Under the pieces are notes generated by a model. The model worked only from the letters and a program-made list of their open reading frames with translations, was not told the origin of the DNA and did not search any database. A stretch of DNA of 64,000 nucleotides from an uncultured Crocinitomix sp. (GTDB taxonomy: Bacteria; Bacteroidota; Bacteroidia; Flavobacteriales_D; Crocinitomicaceae), in the NCBI GenBank assembly GCA_905478225.1, contig CAJQHR010000029.1, positions 1-64,000 of the forward strand, in the 5' to 3' direction. Of this stretch, positions 56,302 to 64,000 are shown piece by piece. The translations under genes were made by a program, and so were the position numbers. How positions within the stretch are numbered: the first letter of the stretch is position 1; the number at the start of each line of letters is the position of its first letter.

Positions 56302-56862
56302 ATGAAAACAATAGCAATGATTATAGCCATGCTCGCATTAACACCAGCAATGGCGCAAACAAAAATTAGTGGCAATGTAATGCCTAACGTCATGAAAGTC
56401 GGGAGTGAGTATTTGAAAATGAACGGCGGCGGAATTCGTGAAAAATTAGTATTCGATTTATATGTCGGTGTACTCTATTTACAAGAAAAATCCTCAGACG
56501 CAGATGAAATAATTAATGGTGATAGACCTATGGCCATCAAAATTAAGATCATTTCTGGTATGGTGGACAACGATAATTTTAAAGAAGCCTTAGAAGAAGG
56601 TTTTGAAAAATCTACGAATGATAATGTTGCTCCATATAGAGAGCGTATGGACGACATGATGGCTGAAGGGTTTAAAGAAGATATTAAGACCAATGATGTT
56701 TATGACATTGTCTATCAGCCAGGAACAGGTTGTACTTTGTCAAAAAATGGTACCGCTTTAATTACAGTTCCAGGCCTAGATTTTAAAAAGGCACTCTTTG
56801 GAGTATGGCTTTGTGACGACCCCGCAGATGCTGGTTTGAAAAAGAAAATGCTTGGGAATTAA
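56302..56862 (+). CDS. Chalcone isomerase-like secreted protein
   Basis: A 186-residue protein. The start at ATG 56302 gives the signal peptide MKTIAMIIAMLALTPAMAQ; a longer frame from 56215 adds a non-signal stretch and is not used. The mature part has MKVGSEYLKMNGGGIREKLVFDLYVGVLYL, GTGCTLSKNGTALITVPGLDFKKALFGVWL, which match the chalcone isomerase-like (CHMI) domain of bacterial periplasmic proteins. Bacterial members lack flavonoid activity; a role in binding a small molecule or fatty acid is inferred. Confidence 0.82.
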   Translation: MKTIAMIIAMLALTPAMAQTKISGNVMPNVMKVGSEYLKMNGGGIREKLVFDLYVGVLYLQEKSSDADEIINGDRPMAIKIKIISGMVDNDNFKEALEEGFEKSTNDNVAPYRERMDDMMAEGFKEDIKTNDVYDIVYQPGTGCTLSKNGTALITVPGLDFKKALFGVWLCDDPADAGLKKKMLGN

Positions 56863-56886
56863 AAAAAAAATAAAAAAAACTGATTA

Positions 56887-56922
56887 TTTGTTACTACAAT
56901 AAAATTCTTTAACATATATTTG
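56887..56922 (+). promoter_or_regulatory. Promoter of the tRNA cluster
   Basis: TTTG (56887-56890) and TATATTTG (56915-56922), spacing 24, slightly long. The initiation site would fall in the following hairpin. Confidence 0.55.
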
Positions 56923-56923
56923 C

Positions 56924-56953
56924 ACTCCCGTTTGAAAAAAGCGGGAGTTTTTT
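56924..56953 (+). terminator. Terminator or attenuator at the start of the tRNA operon
   Basis: ACTCCCG (56924-56930) pairs with CGGGAGT (56942-56948), followed by T6. It could end the chalcone isomerase-like transcript or, as it lies just after the tRNA promoter, attenuate the tRNA operon. Confidence 0.7.
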
Positions 56954-56986
56954 AGTTCTTTTTATAGAGTAATTAACATTGAGAAT

Positions 56987-57061
56987 GCCTCTGTAGCTCA
57001 GCTGGCTTAGAGCAGCTGATTTGTAATCAGCAGGTCGTGGGTTCGAGTCCCTCCAGAGGCT
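56987..57061 (+). tRNA. tRNA-Thr (TGT)
   Basis: Acceptor arms GCCTCTG / CAGAGGC, anticodon loop TTTGTAA with anticodon TGT, T-loop GGTTCGAGTCC. CCA is not encoded. Confidence 0.95.
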
Positions 57062-57083
57062 CAATTTAATACTATTGTTTGAA

Positions 57084-57166
57084 GGGGAGATACCAAAGCG
57101 GCCAACTGGGGCAGACTGTAACTCTGCTGACTTATGTCTTCGTAGGTTCGAATCCTGCTCTCCCCA
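57084..57166 (+). tRNA. tRNA-Tyr (GTA)
   Basis: Class II tRNA, acceptor arms GGGGAGA / TCTCCCC, anticodon GTA in ACTGTAA, long variable arm, T-loop GGTTCGAATCC. CCA is not encoded. Confidence 0.94.
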
Positions 57167-57191
57167 CTAAACAAGTTTTGAAAAAAGCTAA

Positions 57192-57264
57192 GCGGGAGTA
57201 GCTCAGTTGATAGAGCGTCAGCCTTCCAAGCTGAGGGTCGCGAGTTTGAGTCTCGTCTCCCGCT
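57192..57264 (+). tRNA. tRNA-Gly (TCC)
   Basis: Acceptor arms GCGGGAG / CTCCCGC, anticodon loop CTTCCAA with anticodon TCC, T-loop GTTTGAGTC. CCA is not encoded. Confidence 0.94.
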
Positions 57265-57282
57265 CAAAAAACACATATAGTT

Positions 57283-57392
57283 GATCTCGGTTCGCCGAGA
57301 TCGCTAATTGTTTTTAGATGTGTAAAACAAAGACCTAGTCTTAGTTTTACATTTATAACAAATAAGCTGTCAAACGAGGCAGTCGTTATAAA
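57283..57392 (+). other. Three-hairpin structured spacer in the tRNA cluster
   Basis: Hairpin A: GATCTCGG-TTCG-CCGAGATC (57283-57302), an 8-bp stem with a UUCG tetraloop. Hairpin B: TGTAAAAC (57321-57328) with GTTTTACA (57344-57351), then A-A mismatch, AAGAC/GTCTT and a CTA loop. Hairpin C: TTTATAAC (57352-57359) with GTTATAAA (57385-57392). The three nearly touch and lie between tRNA-Gly and tRNA-Thr. They may guide processing or form a small RNA. Confidence 0.75.
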
Positions 57393-57401
57393 TAGATTAG
57401 T

Positions 57402-57473
<72 letters not shown>

Positions 57474-57588
57474 CTGGAAAGAGTTGAGGGTGGAAAAAAG
57501 ATTTGAATAATGAGTCTGAATTTCATGGACATTTGTCTCGGGTTTGTTCAATTTTTGAACTCCGCATTTGCTCTAAAGGATAAGTAAG

Positions 57589-57603
57589 TCCGCCTCAGGC
57601 GGA
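57589..57603. repeat. Palindrome TCCGCC-TCA-GGCGGA upstream of tuf
   Basis: Six-base arms and a 3-base loop, the same arms as at 15442 and 58878. Lies 54 bases before the tuf start, in its leader or promoter region. Confidence 0.85.
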
Positions 57604-57656
57604 TGTTTTGTTGTTGTATAATTTTGAATTTAATAATAAAGTAAACAATTGTAATT

Positions 57657-58844
57657 ATGGCTAAGGAAAAATTTGACCGTTCCAAACCGCATGTGAATAT
57701 TGGAACTATTGGTCACGTGGATCACGGGAAAACGACTTTAACGGCTGCTATCACTGTAGTGCTAGCCAAAGCTGGAGGAGCAGTAGTTAGAGATTTTGAT
57801 ACGATCGATAACGCACCAGAAGAAAAAGAAAGAGGAATAACTATTAATACTTCACACGTGGAGTATGAAACAGAGAACAGACACTACGCTCACGTAGATT
57901 GTCCTGGTCACGCCGATTATGTTAAGAACATGGTTACTGGCGCTGCCCAAATGGATGGTGCTATATTAGTGGTAGCTGCTACTGATGGACCAATGCCTCA
58001 AACTAGAGAGCATATACTATTAGGAAGACAAGTTGGAATTCCTCGTATGGTTGTATTCATGAATAAAGTGGATATGGTTGATGATGAAGAGCTTTTAGAA
58101 TTAGTAGAGATGGAAATCAGAGAATTGCTTTCTTTCTATGAGTATGATGGAGATAATGCTCCAATCATTCAAGGTTCTGCTTTAGGTGGATTAAATGGAG
58201 ATGCTAAATGGGAGCCATCTATTATCGAACTAATGGCTGCAGTTGATGAGTATATTGAATTACCTGTAAGAGATACTGATAAGGATTTCTTAATGCCAGT
58301 TGAGGATGTATTCTCAATTACTGGTCGTGGTACTGTTGCTACTGGAAAAATCGAAACCGGTGTAATTAACTCTGGTGAGGAAGTAGATATTTTAGGAATG
58401 GGTGACATGAAATTAAAGTCAACTGTTACTGGAGTAGAAATGTTCCGTAAGATATTAGATAGAGGTGAAGCTGGCGATAACGTTGGTCTTTTATTGAGAG
58501 GTATTGAGAAATCAGAAATCGCAAGAGGGATGGTAATCGCCAAGCCTGGTTCAATTACTCCACACTCTAAAATTAAAGCTGAGGTTTATATCTTGAAAAA
58601 AGAAGAAGGTGGACGTCACACTCCATTTCACAATAACTATAGACCACAGTTCTATTTAAGAACAACAGATGTTACTGGACAAATCGAACTTGAAGAAGGA
58701 AGAGAAATGGTAATGCCTGGTGATAACGTTACTATTACAGTAAACCTTATCGTTCCTGTTGCAATTAACAAAGGATTAAGGTTTGCAATTAGAGAAGGTG
58801 GTAGAACTGTAGGTGCAGGTCAAGTTACTGAGATTATCGAGTAA
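57657..58844 (+). CDS. tuf: Elongation factor Tu
   Basis: A 395-residue GTPase that delivers aminoacyl-tRNA to the ribosome. G1 GHVDHGKTT (residues 19-27 approx.), G2 [15 protein letters not shown]3 DCPGHADYV and G4 NKVDM, then domains II and III with [15 protein letters not shown]. Length is standard. The promoter region is not evident beyond the hairpin at 57589; it may be partly co-transcribed with the tRNAs. Confidence 0.98.
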   Translation: MAKEKFDRSKPHVNIGTIGHVDHGKTTLTAAITVVLAKAGGAVVRDFDTIDNAPEEKERGITINTSHVEYETENRHYAHVDCPGHADYVKNMVTGAAQMDGAILVVAATDGPMPQTREHILLGRQVGIPRMVVFMNKVDMVDDEELLELVEMEIRELLSFYEYDGDNAPIIQGSALGGLNGDAKWEPSIIELMAAVDEYIELPVRDTDKDFLMPVEDVFSITGRGTVATGKIETGVINSGEEVDILGMGDMKLKSTVTGVEMFRKILDRGEAGDNVGLLLRGIEKSEIARGMVIAKPGSITPHSKIKAEVYILKKEEGGRHTPFHNNYRPQFYLRTTDVTGQIELEEGREMVMPGDNVTITVNLIVPVAINKGLRFAIREGGRTVGAGQVTEIIE

Positions 58845-58873
58845 GAGACTAAAGCATATGTACTTTGACGAAT

Positions 58874-58896
58874 CCCGTCCGCCTATGGCGGATGGG
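58874..58896. repeat. Palindrome TCCGCC-TAT-GGCGGA between tuf and tRNA-Trp
   Basis: Core at 58878-58892, with flanking CCC/GGG extending the stem. Third copy of the arm pair in the window. Could act as a processing or termination hairpin after tuf, though no T-tract follows. Confidence 0.8.
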
Positions 58897-58907
58897 AATT
58901 TGTCTCT

Positions 58908-58978
58908 ACGGGCGTAGTTCAATGGTAGAATGTCGGTCTCCAACACCGCTGATGAGGGTTCGAATCCTTCCGCCCGTG
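58908..58978 (+). tRNA. tRNA-Trp (CCA)
   Basis: Acceptor arms ACGGGCG / CGCCCGT, discriminator G, anticodon CCA in TCTCCAACA, T-loop GGTTCGAATCC. Lies between tuf and secE, its standard Bacteroidota site. Confidence 0.95.
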
Positions 58979-59036
58979 CGAAAGAAGAAAAAAGTAATTT
59001 GATTCTTCTTATAATAAAATTAAAAAAAACAGATAC

Positions 59037-59291
59037 GTGGCTAACATTATACAATACATAGAAGAGTCTTTTAGTGAATTGGTGCACAAGGTAACTTGGC
59101 CTACATGGGATCAACTGCAAAGTAGTTCAATTGTGGTACTAGTAGCCTCTGTTATTTTCGCATTGATGATCTTCGTAATGGATTATATCTTCGGAATTAA
59201 TATTAAACTTCAAGAAGGTGAAGCCGCAGCTCCTCTTTGGAGTGGAGTTCTTGGATTTTATTACGACGTAATTGCTGGAGCATACAAATAA
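59037..59291 (+). CDS. secE: Preprotein translocase subunit SecE
   Basis: An 84-residue single-span translocase subunit starting at GTG. The amphipathic part SFSELVHKVTWPTWDQLQSSS holds the SecE signature (KVTWPT), followed by one membrane helix (about 33-52). A partner of SecY and SecG. Conserved place before nusG. Confidence 0.94.
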   Translation: MANIIQYIEESFSELVHKVTWPTWDQLQSSSIVVLVASVIFALMIFVMDYIFGINIKLQEGEAAAPLWSGVLGFYYDVIAGAYK

Positions 59292-59301
59292 TCGATTTAA
59301 G

Positions 59302-59853
59302 ATGGCTGAAATTAAGAAACGTTGGTACGTTGTTAGAGCGATTGGCGGTAAGGAAAGAAAAGTTAAAGATTATATTGATCTTGAAATTAAACGTCACAAA
59401 TTAGAACATTTGGTTGGACAAGTTTTGATTCCTACTGAAAAAGTATACCAAATCCGGAACGGAAAAAAAATTAGTAAGGAGAAAAACTACCTTCCAGGAT
59501 ATGTGCTTATCGAAGCAAGTCTTGAAGGGGAAGTTCAACACATTATAAAAAGTGTTCCTAACGTAATAGGATTTATGGGAGCTGTTAAAGGCGGCGATCC
59601 AATGCCTATGCGTACAAGTGAAGTAAACAGAATTCTTGGTAAAGTTGATGAATTGGCTGAACAAGAAGAAGAAATGAATGTGCCATATGTAGTGGGTGAA
59701 ACCATTAAAGTAATTGACGGACCATTCAATGGATTCACGGGTGTTATTGAAGACATCAATGAACAGAAAAAGAAACTTGAAGTTATGGTTAAAATCTTCG
59801 GTCGTAAAACACCGCTTGAGTTAAACTATATGCAAGTGGACAAAACAAATTAA
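59302..59853 (+). CDS. nusG: Transcription antitermination protein NusG
   Basis: A 183-residue protein. The start at ATG 59302 gives MAEIKKRWYVVRAIGGKERKV, the usual NusG start; the frame from 59272 overlaps secE and is not used. The NGN domain (about 5-110) with LPGYVLIEA and the KOW domain (about 127-183) with GETIKVIDGPFNGFTGVIE link RNA polymerase to the ribosome or Rho. Confidence 0.96.
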   Translation: MAEIKKRWYVVRAIGGKERKVKDYIDLEIKRHKLEHLVGQVLIPTEKVYQIRNGKKISKEKNYLPGYVLIEASLEGEVQHIIKSVPNVIGFMGAVKGGDPMPMRTSEVNRILGKVDELAEQEEEMNVPYVVGETIKVIDGPFNGFTGVIEDINEQKKKLEVMVKIFGRKTPLELNYMQVDKTN

Positions 59854-59868
59854 CGCGTATATTAACGT

Positions 59869-59932
59869 GTAGGAGTACTGCCCGAATGAAATAGAATGTT
59901 TCCCATTCGAGAACAACGGTATGCTTGACTAC
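59869..59932 (+). promoter_or_regulatory. Structured leader of rplK, candidate L1 control site
   Basis: GTAG (59869-59872) can pair with CTAC (59929-59932), enclosing CGAATG (59883-59888) with CATTCG (59904-59909). In E. coli ribosomal protein L1 represses the rplK-rplA mRNA by binding its leader, so a structured leader is expected. The L1 consensus itself was not recognised. Confidence 0.4.
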
Positions 59933-59948
59933 AAAAAACAAACATATA

Positions 59949-60392
59949 ATGGCAAAACAAGTTGATGGATTAATCAAGCTTCAAATCAAAGGAGGAGCTG
60001 CTAATCCTTCACCTCCAGTAGGACCTGCATTGGGTGCAAAAGGGGTGAACATCATGGAGTTCTGTAAGCAGTTTAATGCTAGAACCCAAGAGAAAGCAGG
60101 AAAAGTACTTCCTGTTGTTATTACTGTATATGGAGATAAGACTTTTGACTTTGTTGTTAAAACACCTCCAGTAGCAGTACAATTACTAGAAGCAGCTAAA
60201 CTGAAATCTGGTTCAGCAGAATCTAATCGAATCAAAGTAGCAAAAGTAACATGGGATCAAGTAAGAGCAATCGCTGAAGATAAAATTCAGGATATGAATG
60301 CTTTTAAAGTTGAGTCTGCTATGAAAATGGTAGCCGGTACTGCACGCAGTATGGGTATTACAGTTCAAGGCGCATTTCCAGAATCTAATTAA
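59949..60392 (+). CDS. rplK: Ribosomal protein uL11
   Basis: A 147-residue protein of the GTPase centre. The start at ATG 59949 gives [29 protein letters not shown]; the 59925 frame adds extra residues. [19 protein letters not shown] and [15 protein letters not shown] complete the family pattern. Confidence 0.97.
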   Translation: MAKQVDGLIKLQIKGGAANPSPPVGPALGAKGVNIMEFCKQFNARTQEKAGKVLPVVITVYGDKTFDFVVKTPPVAVQLLEAAKLKSGSAESNRIKVAKVTWDQVRAIAEDKIQDMNAFKVESAMKMVAGTARSMGITVQGAFPESN

Positions 60393-60399
60393 TTGAGCA

Positions 60400-61095
60400 A
60401 TGGCAAGAATAAGTAAGAAAAGAAAAGAAAGCTTGGCGAAAATTGATCAAGAGAAAGCATATAGTCTCACAGAGGCATGTGCATTAGTAAAGGAAGTGAC
60501 TACAAATAAATTTGACGCATCTATTGATGTTGCAGTTCGTTTAGGAGTTGATCCTAGAAAAGCAAATCAAATGGTTCGTGGAACTGTAGCTCTACCTCAC
60601 GGTACAGGAAAAGATGTTAAAGTACTTGTACTTTGCACAACTGACAAAGAGGCTGAAGCAACAGAAGCAGGAGCTGACTTTGTTGGCTTGGATGAGTACA
60701 TCACTAAAATAAAAGGTGGATGGACAGATGTTGACGTTATTGTAACAATGCCCTCAGTAATGGGGAAAGTTGGAGCTTTAGGTAGAATTTTAGGACCACG
60801 TGGTCTAATGCCTAATCCAAAAACAGGTACAGTAACTATGGATGTGGCTAAAGCCGTAACAGAAGTTAAAGCTGGTAAAATTGATTTTAGAGTTGATAAA
60901 TTTGGAATTATTCACGCGGCAGTTGCTAAATCTTCATTCGAAGCTGGCAAAATCCAAGATAACCTTTCTGAATTGTTAACTACAATCATGAAGCTTAAAC
61001 CGACAGCGGCAAAAGGAACGTACGTAAAAAGTATTAACATTAGTTCAACTATGAGCCCAGGTATCTCTATCGATACTAAAGCTTACGCCATCTAA
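60400..61095 (+). CDS. rplA: Ribosomal protein uL1
   Basis: A 231-residue protein of the L1 stalk. [34 protein letters not shown] and [21 protein letters not shown] are the family signatures. Seven bases after rplK, the usual pair; L1 is the expected repressor of both. Confidence 0.97.
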   Translation: MARISKKRKESLAKIDQEKAYSLTEACALVKEVTTNKFDASIDVAVRLGVDPRKANQMVRGTVALPHGTGKDVKVLVLCTTDKEAEATEAGADFVGLDEYITKIKGGWTDVDVIVTMPSVMGKVGALGRILGPRGLMPNPKTGTVTMDVAKAVTEVKAGKIDFRVDKFGIIHAAVAKSSFEAGKIQDNLSELLTTIMKLKPTAAKGTYVKSINISSTMSPGISIDTKAYAI

Positions 61096-61109
61096 GAAAC
61101 CTCTATATT

Positions 61110-61637
61110 ATGACAAGAGAAGAAAAATCACAGTACATTGAAGACTTGGCTGCAAAGCTGTCTGAAACGGGTGTTTTCTATTTGACTGACACTGCAGGTT
61201 TAACTGTTGAGACGGTCAACCAATTAAGAGAGAAATGTTTCAAAAACTCGATTGAGTTACGTGTTGTAAAAAACACATTGCTTAAGAAAGCTATGGATAG
61301 CATTGACGGAACAGATTATGAAGAACTTTATGGAGTTCTTGCTGGACCGACTGCAATCATGTTCTCTGAAGTTGGAAGTGCACCAGCAAAGTTGATTAAA
61401 GATTTCCGTAAGAAAAACGATAAACCACTTATTAAAGGTGCTTTTATCGAAGAATCTATCTACACTGGAGATGAAAACTTAGATTTCCTAAGTTCAATCA
61501 AAAGTAAAGAAGAGCTTATCGGAGAGATTATTGGCTTGCTACAATCACCTGCTAAAAACGTTATTTCTGGACTTAAATCTGGTGGTAACACAATCGCAGG
61601 TCTTATTAAAACGCTTTCTGAAAGAGCAGAAGCATAA
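61110..61637 (+). CDS. rplJ: Ribosomal protein uL10
   Basis: A 175-residue stalk base protein: YIEDLAAKLSETGVFYLTDTAGLTV, LRVVKNTLLKKAMDS, ending in the helix that binds bL12 dimers. Only 14 bases separate it from rplA, so there is no room for the long rplJ leader known from E. coli. Confidence 0.97.
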   Translation: MTREEKSQYIEDLAAKLSETGVFYLTDTAGLTVETVNQLREKCFKNSIELRVVKNTLLKKAMDSIDGTDYEELYGVLAGPTAIMFSEVGSAPAKLIKDFRKKNDKPLIKGAFIEESIYTGDENLDFLSSIKSKEELIGEIIGLLQSPAKNVISGLKSGGNTIAGLIKTLSERAEA

Positions 61638-61674
61638 TTATTTTTATCAATAACACAATTTAAAACAAAATAAA

Positions 61675-62049
61675 ATGGCTGAATTAAAAGAATTCGCAGA
61701 ACAACTAGTTAACCTTACAGTAAAAGAAGTTAACGAATTAGCAACTATCCTTAAAGATGAGTACGGTATCGAGCCTGCTGCTGCTGCTGCAGTTGCTGTT
61801 GCTGGGCCTGCTGCTGGTGGAGAAGAAGCGGAAGCTCAAACTGAGTTTGACGTAATCTTAAAAGCTGCTGGTGGATCTAAACTTGCTGTAGTAAAATTAG
61901 TAAAAGAATTAACCGGAAAAGGGTTAAAAGAAGCTAAAGAATTAGTTGACAGTGCACCAACTGCATTAAAAGAAGGTGTATCTCAAGACGAAGCTAACGG
62001 TCTTAAGACTGAGTTAGAAGCTGCGGGAGCAGAAGTTGAAATTAAGTAA
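61675..62049 (+). CDS. rplL: Ribosomal protein bL12
   Basis: A 124-residue stalk protein with N-terminal dimer domain, an Ala/Gly hinge ([17 protein letters not shown]) and the C-terminal domain [37 protein letters not shown] that recruits translation factors. Followed by an attenuator-type hairpin. Confidence 0.97.
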   Translation: MAELKEFAEQLVNLTVKEVNELATILKDEYGIEPAAAAAVAVAGPAAGGEEAEAQTEFDVILKAAGGSKLAVVKLVKELTGKGLKEAKELVDSAPTALKEGVSQDEANGLKTELEAAGAEVEIK

Positions 62050-62064
62050 GAACACTTAAGAAGT

Positions 62065-62109
62065 ACAGGATAGGCACTGCCCTTTGGGCATGTGCCTACT
62101 CCTGTTTTA
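62065..62109 (+). terminator. rplL-rpoB attenuator hairpin
   Basis: ACAGGA (62065-62070) pairs with TCCTGT (62100-62105), inside it GGCAC/GTGCC and GCCC/GGGC around a TTT loop, then TTTTAT. A long, stable stem with small internal loops and a short T-tract, fitting partial termination that lets only some polymerases reach rpoB. Confidence 0.85.
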
Positions 62110-62157
62110 TAGTTCGCATCATTTAGAATTTATTTTCTTTAACAAAAAAAATTAGCC

Positions 62158-64000
62158 TTGGTACCAAATAATATAACTAAAGAAAGAATCAATTTTAGAA
62201 GCCAGTCGGCGCTGTTTGAATACCCTGATTTCCTGGATATTCAGTTGGAATCGTTCAGACAATTCTTTCAGTTGGAGACAACACCAGAAAACAGAAGTGA
62301 CGAAGGACTTTTCAAAGTGTTTAGTGAGAATTTTCCAATCACTGATACACGAAATCAATTCGTACTCGAATTCTTAGATTATTTTGTTGATCCACCGCGT
62401 TACACAATTGCTGAGTGTATCGATAGGGGATTAACTTATAGTGTGCCGCTAAAGGCAAAGCTGAAATTGTATTGTACTGATCCTGAACACGAGGATTTTG
62501 AAACAATCGTTCAAGATGTTTATTTGGGTACAATACCATACATGACACCTAAAGGATCATTTGTAATAAATGGTGCTGAACGTGTAATCGTATCTCAATT
62601 GCATAGATCTCCTGGAGTTTTCTTCGGACAATCTAGACATGCAAATGGTACGAAATTATACTCTGCACGTATTATTCCTTTTAAAGGTTCATGGATCGAA
62701 TTCGCAACTGATATTAATTCAGTAATGTACGCGTATATCGATCGTAAAAAGAAATTACCTGTTACCACTTTATTCCGTGCACTCGGATTTGAAAGTGACA
62801 AAGATATTTTAGAAATTTTCGATCTTGCTGATGAAGTTAAAACAACTAAATCAGGATTGAAAAAAGTAATGGGACGTAAATTAGCCGCTAGAGTTTTGAA
62901 AACTTGGGTGGAAGATTTCGTGGATGAGGATACAGGCGAAGTTGTTTCTATTGAAAGAAATGAAGTGTTATTAGATCGTGAAACATTGCTAGAGCAAGAG
63001 CATGTTGATTTGATCTTAGACGCAGGCGTTAAATCTGTGATCTTACACAAAGAGAATGTAAATTCTGCGGATTTTGCAATTATCTATAATACGTTACAAA
63101 AAGATACTTCTAACTCAGAGAAAGAAGCTGTAGAACATATTTATCGTCAATTACGTAACGCTGAGCCGCCTGATTTCGAAACGGCGCGTGGTGTATTCGA
63201 AAAACTATTCTTCTCCGATTCAAGATATGATTTAGGTGAAGTAGGACGTTATAGAATCAATAAAAAATTAGGTTTAGATACTGATATTGAGCAAAAAGTA
63301 TTAACGAAAGAGGATATCATCCTTATCGTAAGATACTTGATTGAGTTAATTAACGCGAAAGCGGAGATTGACGATATTGATCACTTGTCAAATAGACGTG
63401 TAAGAACTGTTGGTGAGCAATTGCACAACCAATTCGGTGTTGGTTTAGCTCGTATGGCTAGAACAATTCGTGAAAGAATGAACGTTAGAGATAACGAAGT
63501 CTTTACACCGATCGATTTGATTAATGCGAAAACGCTTTCTTCTGTAATTAATTCATTCTTCGGAACAAATCAGCTGTCTCAGTTCATGGATCAAACGAAT
63601 CCATTATCGGAGGTAACACACAAAAGAAGACTATCTGCCTTAGGGCCAGGGGGTTTATCTCGTGAAAGAGCAGGGTTTGAGGTTCGTGATGTTCACTATA
63701 CGCACTACGGTCGTCTTTGTACGATTGAAACTCCAGAGGGACCGAATATTGGTTTGATTTCCTCATTATGTGTATTTGCAAAAGTGAATAAACTTGGATT
63801 TATCGAAACGCCATATTGGTCAGTGACTAAAGGTAAAGTGGATCAATCTGGTTCACCTATTTATTTAAGTGCTGAAGAAGAAGAGTCAAAGATTATTGCA
63901 CAAGCAAGTATGTCTATTGACAAATCAGGTAAGTTTACTGATGATAAAATTAAAGCAAGATTAGAAGGTGATTTCCCTGTTGTTAGTCCAGATGCAATTG
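62158..64000 (+). CDS. rpoB: RNA polymerase beta subunit (partial, runs off window)
   Basis: About 614 codons. The start is a TTG at 62158 giving [15 protein letters not shown] in front of the conserved [19 protein letters not shown]; no ATG fits the homologous start. [40 protein letters not shown] and the rifampicin pocket [34 protein letters not shown] are intact and of wild-type form. Follows rplL after an attenuator, as expected for the rplKAJL-rpoBC unit. Confidence 0.96.
   Translation, partial: MVPNNITKERINFRSQSALFEYPDFLDIQLESFRQFFQLETTPENRSDEGLFKVFSENFPITDTRNQFVLEFLDYFVDPPRYTIAECIDRGLTYSVPLKAKLKLYCTDPEHEDFETIVQDVYLGTIPYMTPKGSFVINGAERVIVSQLHRSPGVFFGQSRHANGTKLYSARIIPFKGSWIEFATDINSVMYAYIDRKKKLPVTTLFRALGFESDKDILEIFDLADEVKTTKSGLKKVMGRKLAARVLKTWVEDFVDEDTGEVVSIERNEVLLDRETLLEQEHVDLILDAGVKSVILHKENVNSADFAIIYNTLQKDTSNSEKEAVEHIYRQLRNAEPPDFETARGVFEKLFFSDSRYDLGEVGRYRINKKLGLDTDIEQKVLTKEDIILIVRYLIELINAKAEIDDIDHLSNRRVRTVGEQLHNQFGVGLARMARTIRERMNVRDNEVFTPIDLINAKTLSSVINSFFGTNQLSQFMDQTNPLSEVTHKRRLSALGPGGLSRERAGFEVRDVHYTHYGRLCTIETPEGPNIGLISSLCVFAKVNKLGFIETPYWSVTKGKVDQSGSPIYLSAEEEESKIIAQASMSIDKSGKFTDDKIKARLEGDFPVVSPDAI

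Noticed and set aside
57061-57276. Minus-strand 71-residue ORF
   Set aside because: It is the reverse complement of tRNA-Tyr and tRNA-Gly.
58776-59120. Minus-strand 114-residue ORF
   Set aside because: It runs across the end of tuf, tRNA-Trp and the start of secE; no independent support.

Overview
The window is AT-rich chromosomal DNA from a member of the Bacteroidota, most likely order Flavobacteriales and perhaps a Crocinitomicaceae/Cryomorphaceae-type lineage (the family is inference). Supporting signs are type IX secretion (T9SS) C-terminal sorting domains, a PorE-like OmpA protein, a PorG-like barrel, promoters of the TTG-N17-23-TAnnTTTG type, little Shine-Dalgarno use, the order AIR synthase-like/prfA/pyrF, and the order rpsU/xerC/hpf/tRNAs/tuf/tRNA-Trp/secE/nusG/rplKAJL/rpoB.

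Layout. 1-49: edge of a probable IS1595-family transposase. 307-5113: large TPR protein overlapping an outer-membrane barrel gene. 5180-10893: two small secreted or unknown proteins, a PASTA protein, a T9SS cargo protein and RluD. 11011-17394: PorE-like protein, AIR synthase-like protein, zinc-ribbon/TerB protein, RF1 and PyrF. 17412-25412: a decaying accessory stretch (two broken genes, a glucuronyl C5-epimerase-like membrane protein) and an operon of two secreted amidohydrolases. 25511-35185: b-type cytochrome-like protein, HflX, a broken secreted gene, a LETM1-related protein, secreted proteins, an S8 protease, HxpB phosphatase, a possible 23-residue membrane peptide and two tandem lipoprotein paralogues, one frameshifted. 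35365-40925: a cyanophycin locus (AAA+ ATPase and isoaspartyl peptidase, then divergent cyanophycinase and cyanophycin synthetase). 40947-53383: a broken small gene, an RsuA-type pseudouridine synthase, PorG-like barrel, KdsB, a frameshifted membrane protein, LepA, a candidate small RNA, a DUF2851 protein, PspC-like protein, K+ channel, an RfbD-like reductase, an amino-acid symporter and a helix-hairpin-helix protein. 53484-64000: acyl-CoA dehydrogenase, then the translation/transcription block into a truncated rpoB, with five tRNA genes.

How the genes work together. Cyanophycin synthetase (storage), cyanophycinase (release of beta-Asp-Arg) and an isoaspartyl peptidase (dipeptide cleavage) form a complete make-and-break cycle for a nitrogen reserve. 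PorE- and PorG-like proteins belong with the T9SS cargo found here. The right end is the standard growth-rate-controlled ribosomal/RNA polymerase block, with an obvious attenuator between rplL and rpoB.

The most striking global feature is that at least six non-essential genes carry single-base indels or stop/start lesions, several at short A/T runs, while every housekeeping gene is intact. This is either real gene decay (or slippage-based switching) or residual sequencing error. Other notable signals are a promoter interlocked with a terminator hairpin, a double-hairpin candidate RNA, a structured spacer inside the tRNA cluster, a family of short TCCGCC-NNN-GGCGGA palindromes, and promoters so close to ATG that the mRNAs should be leaderless.
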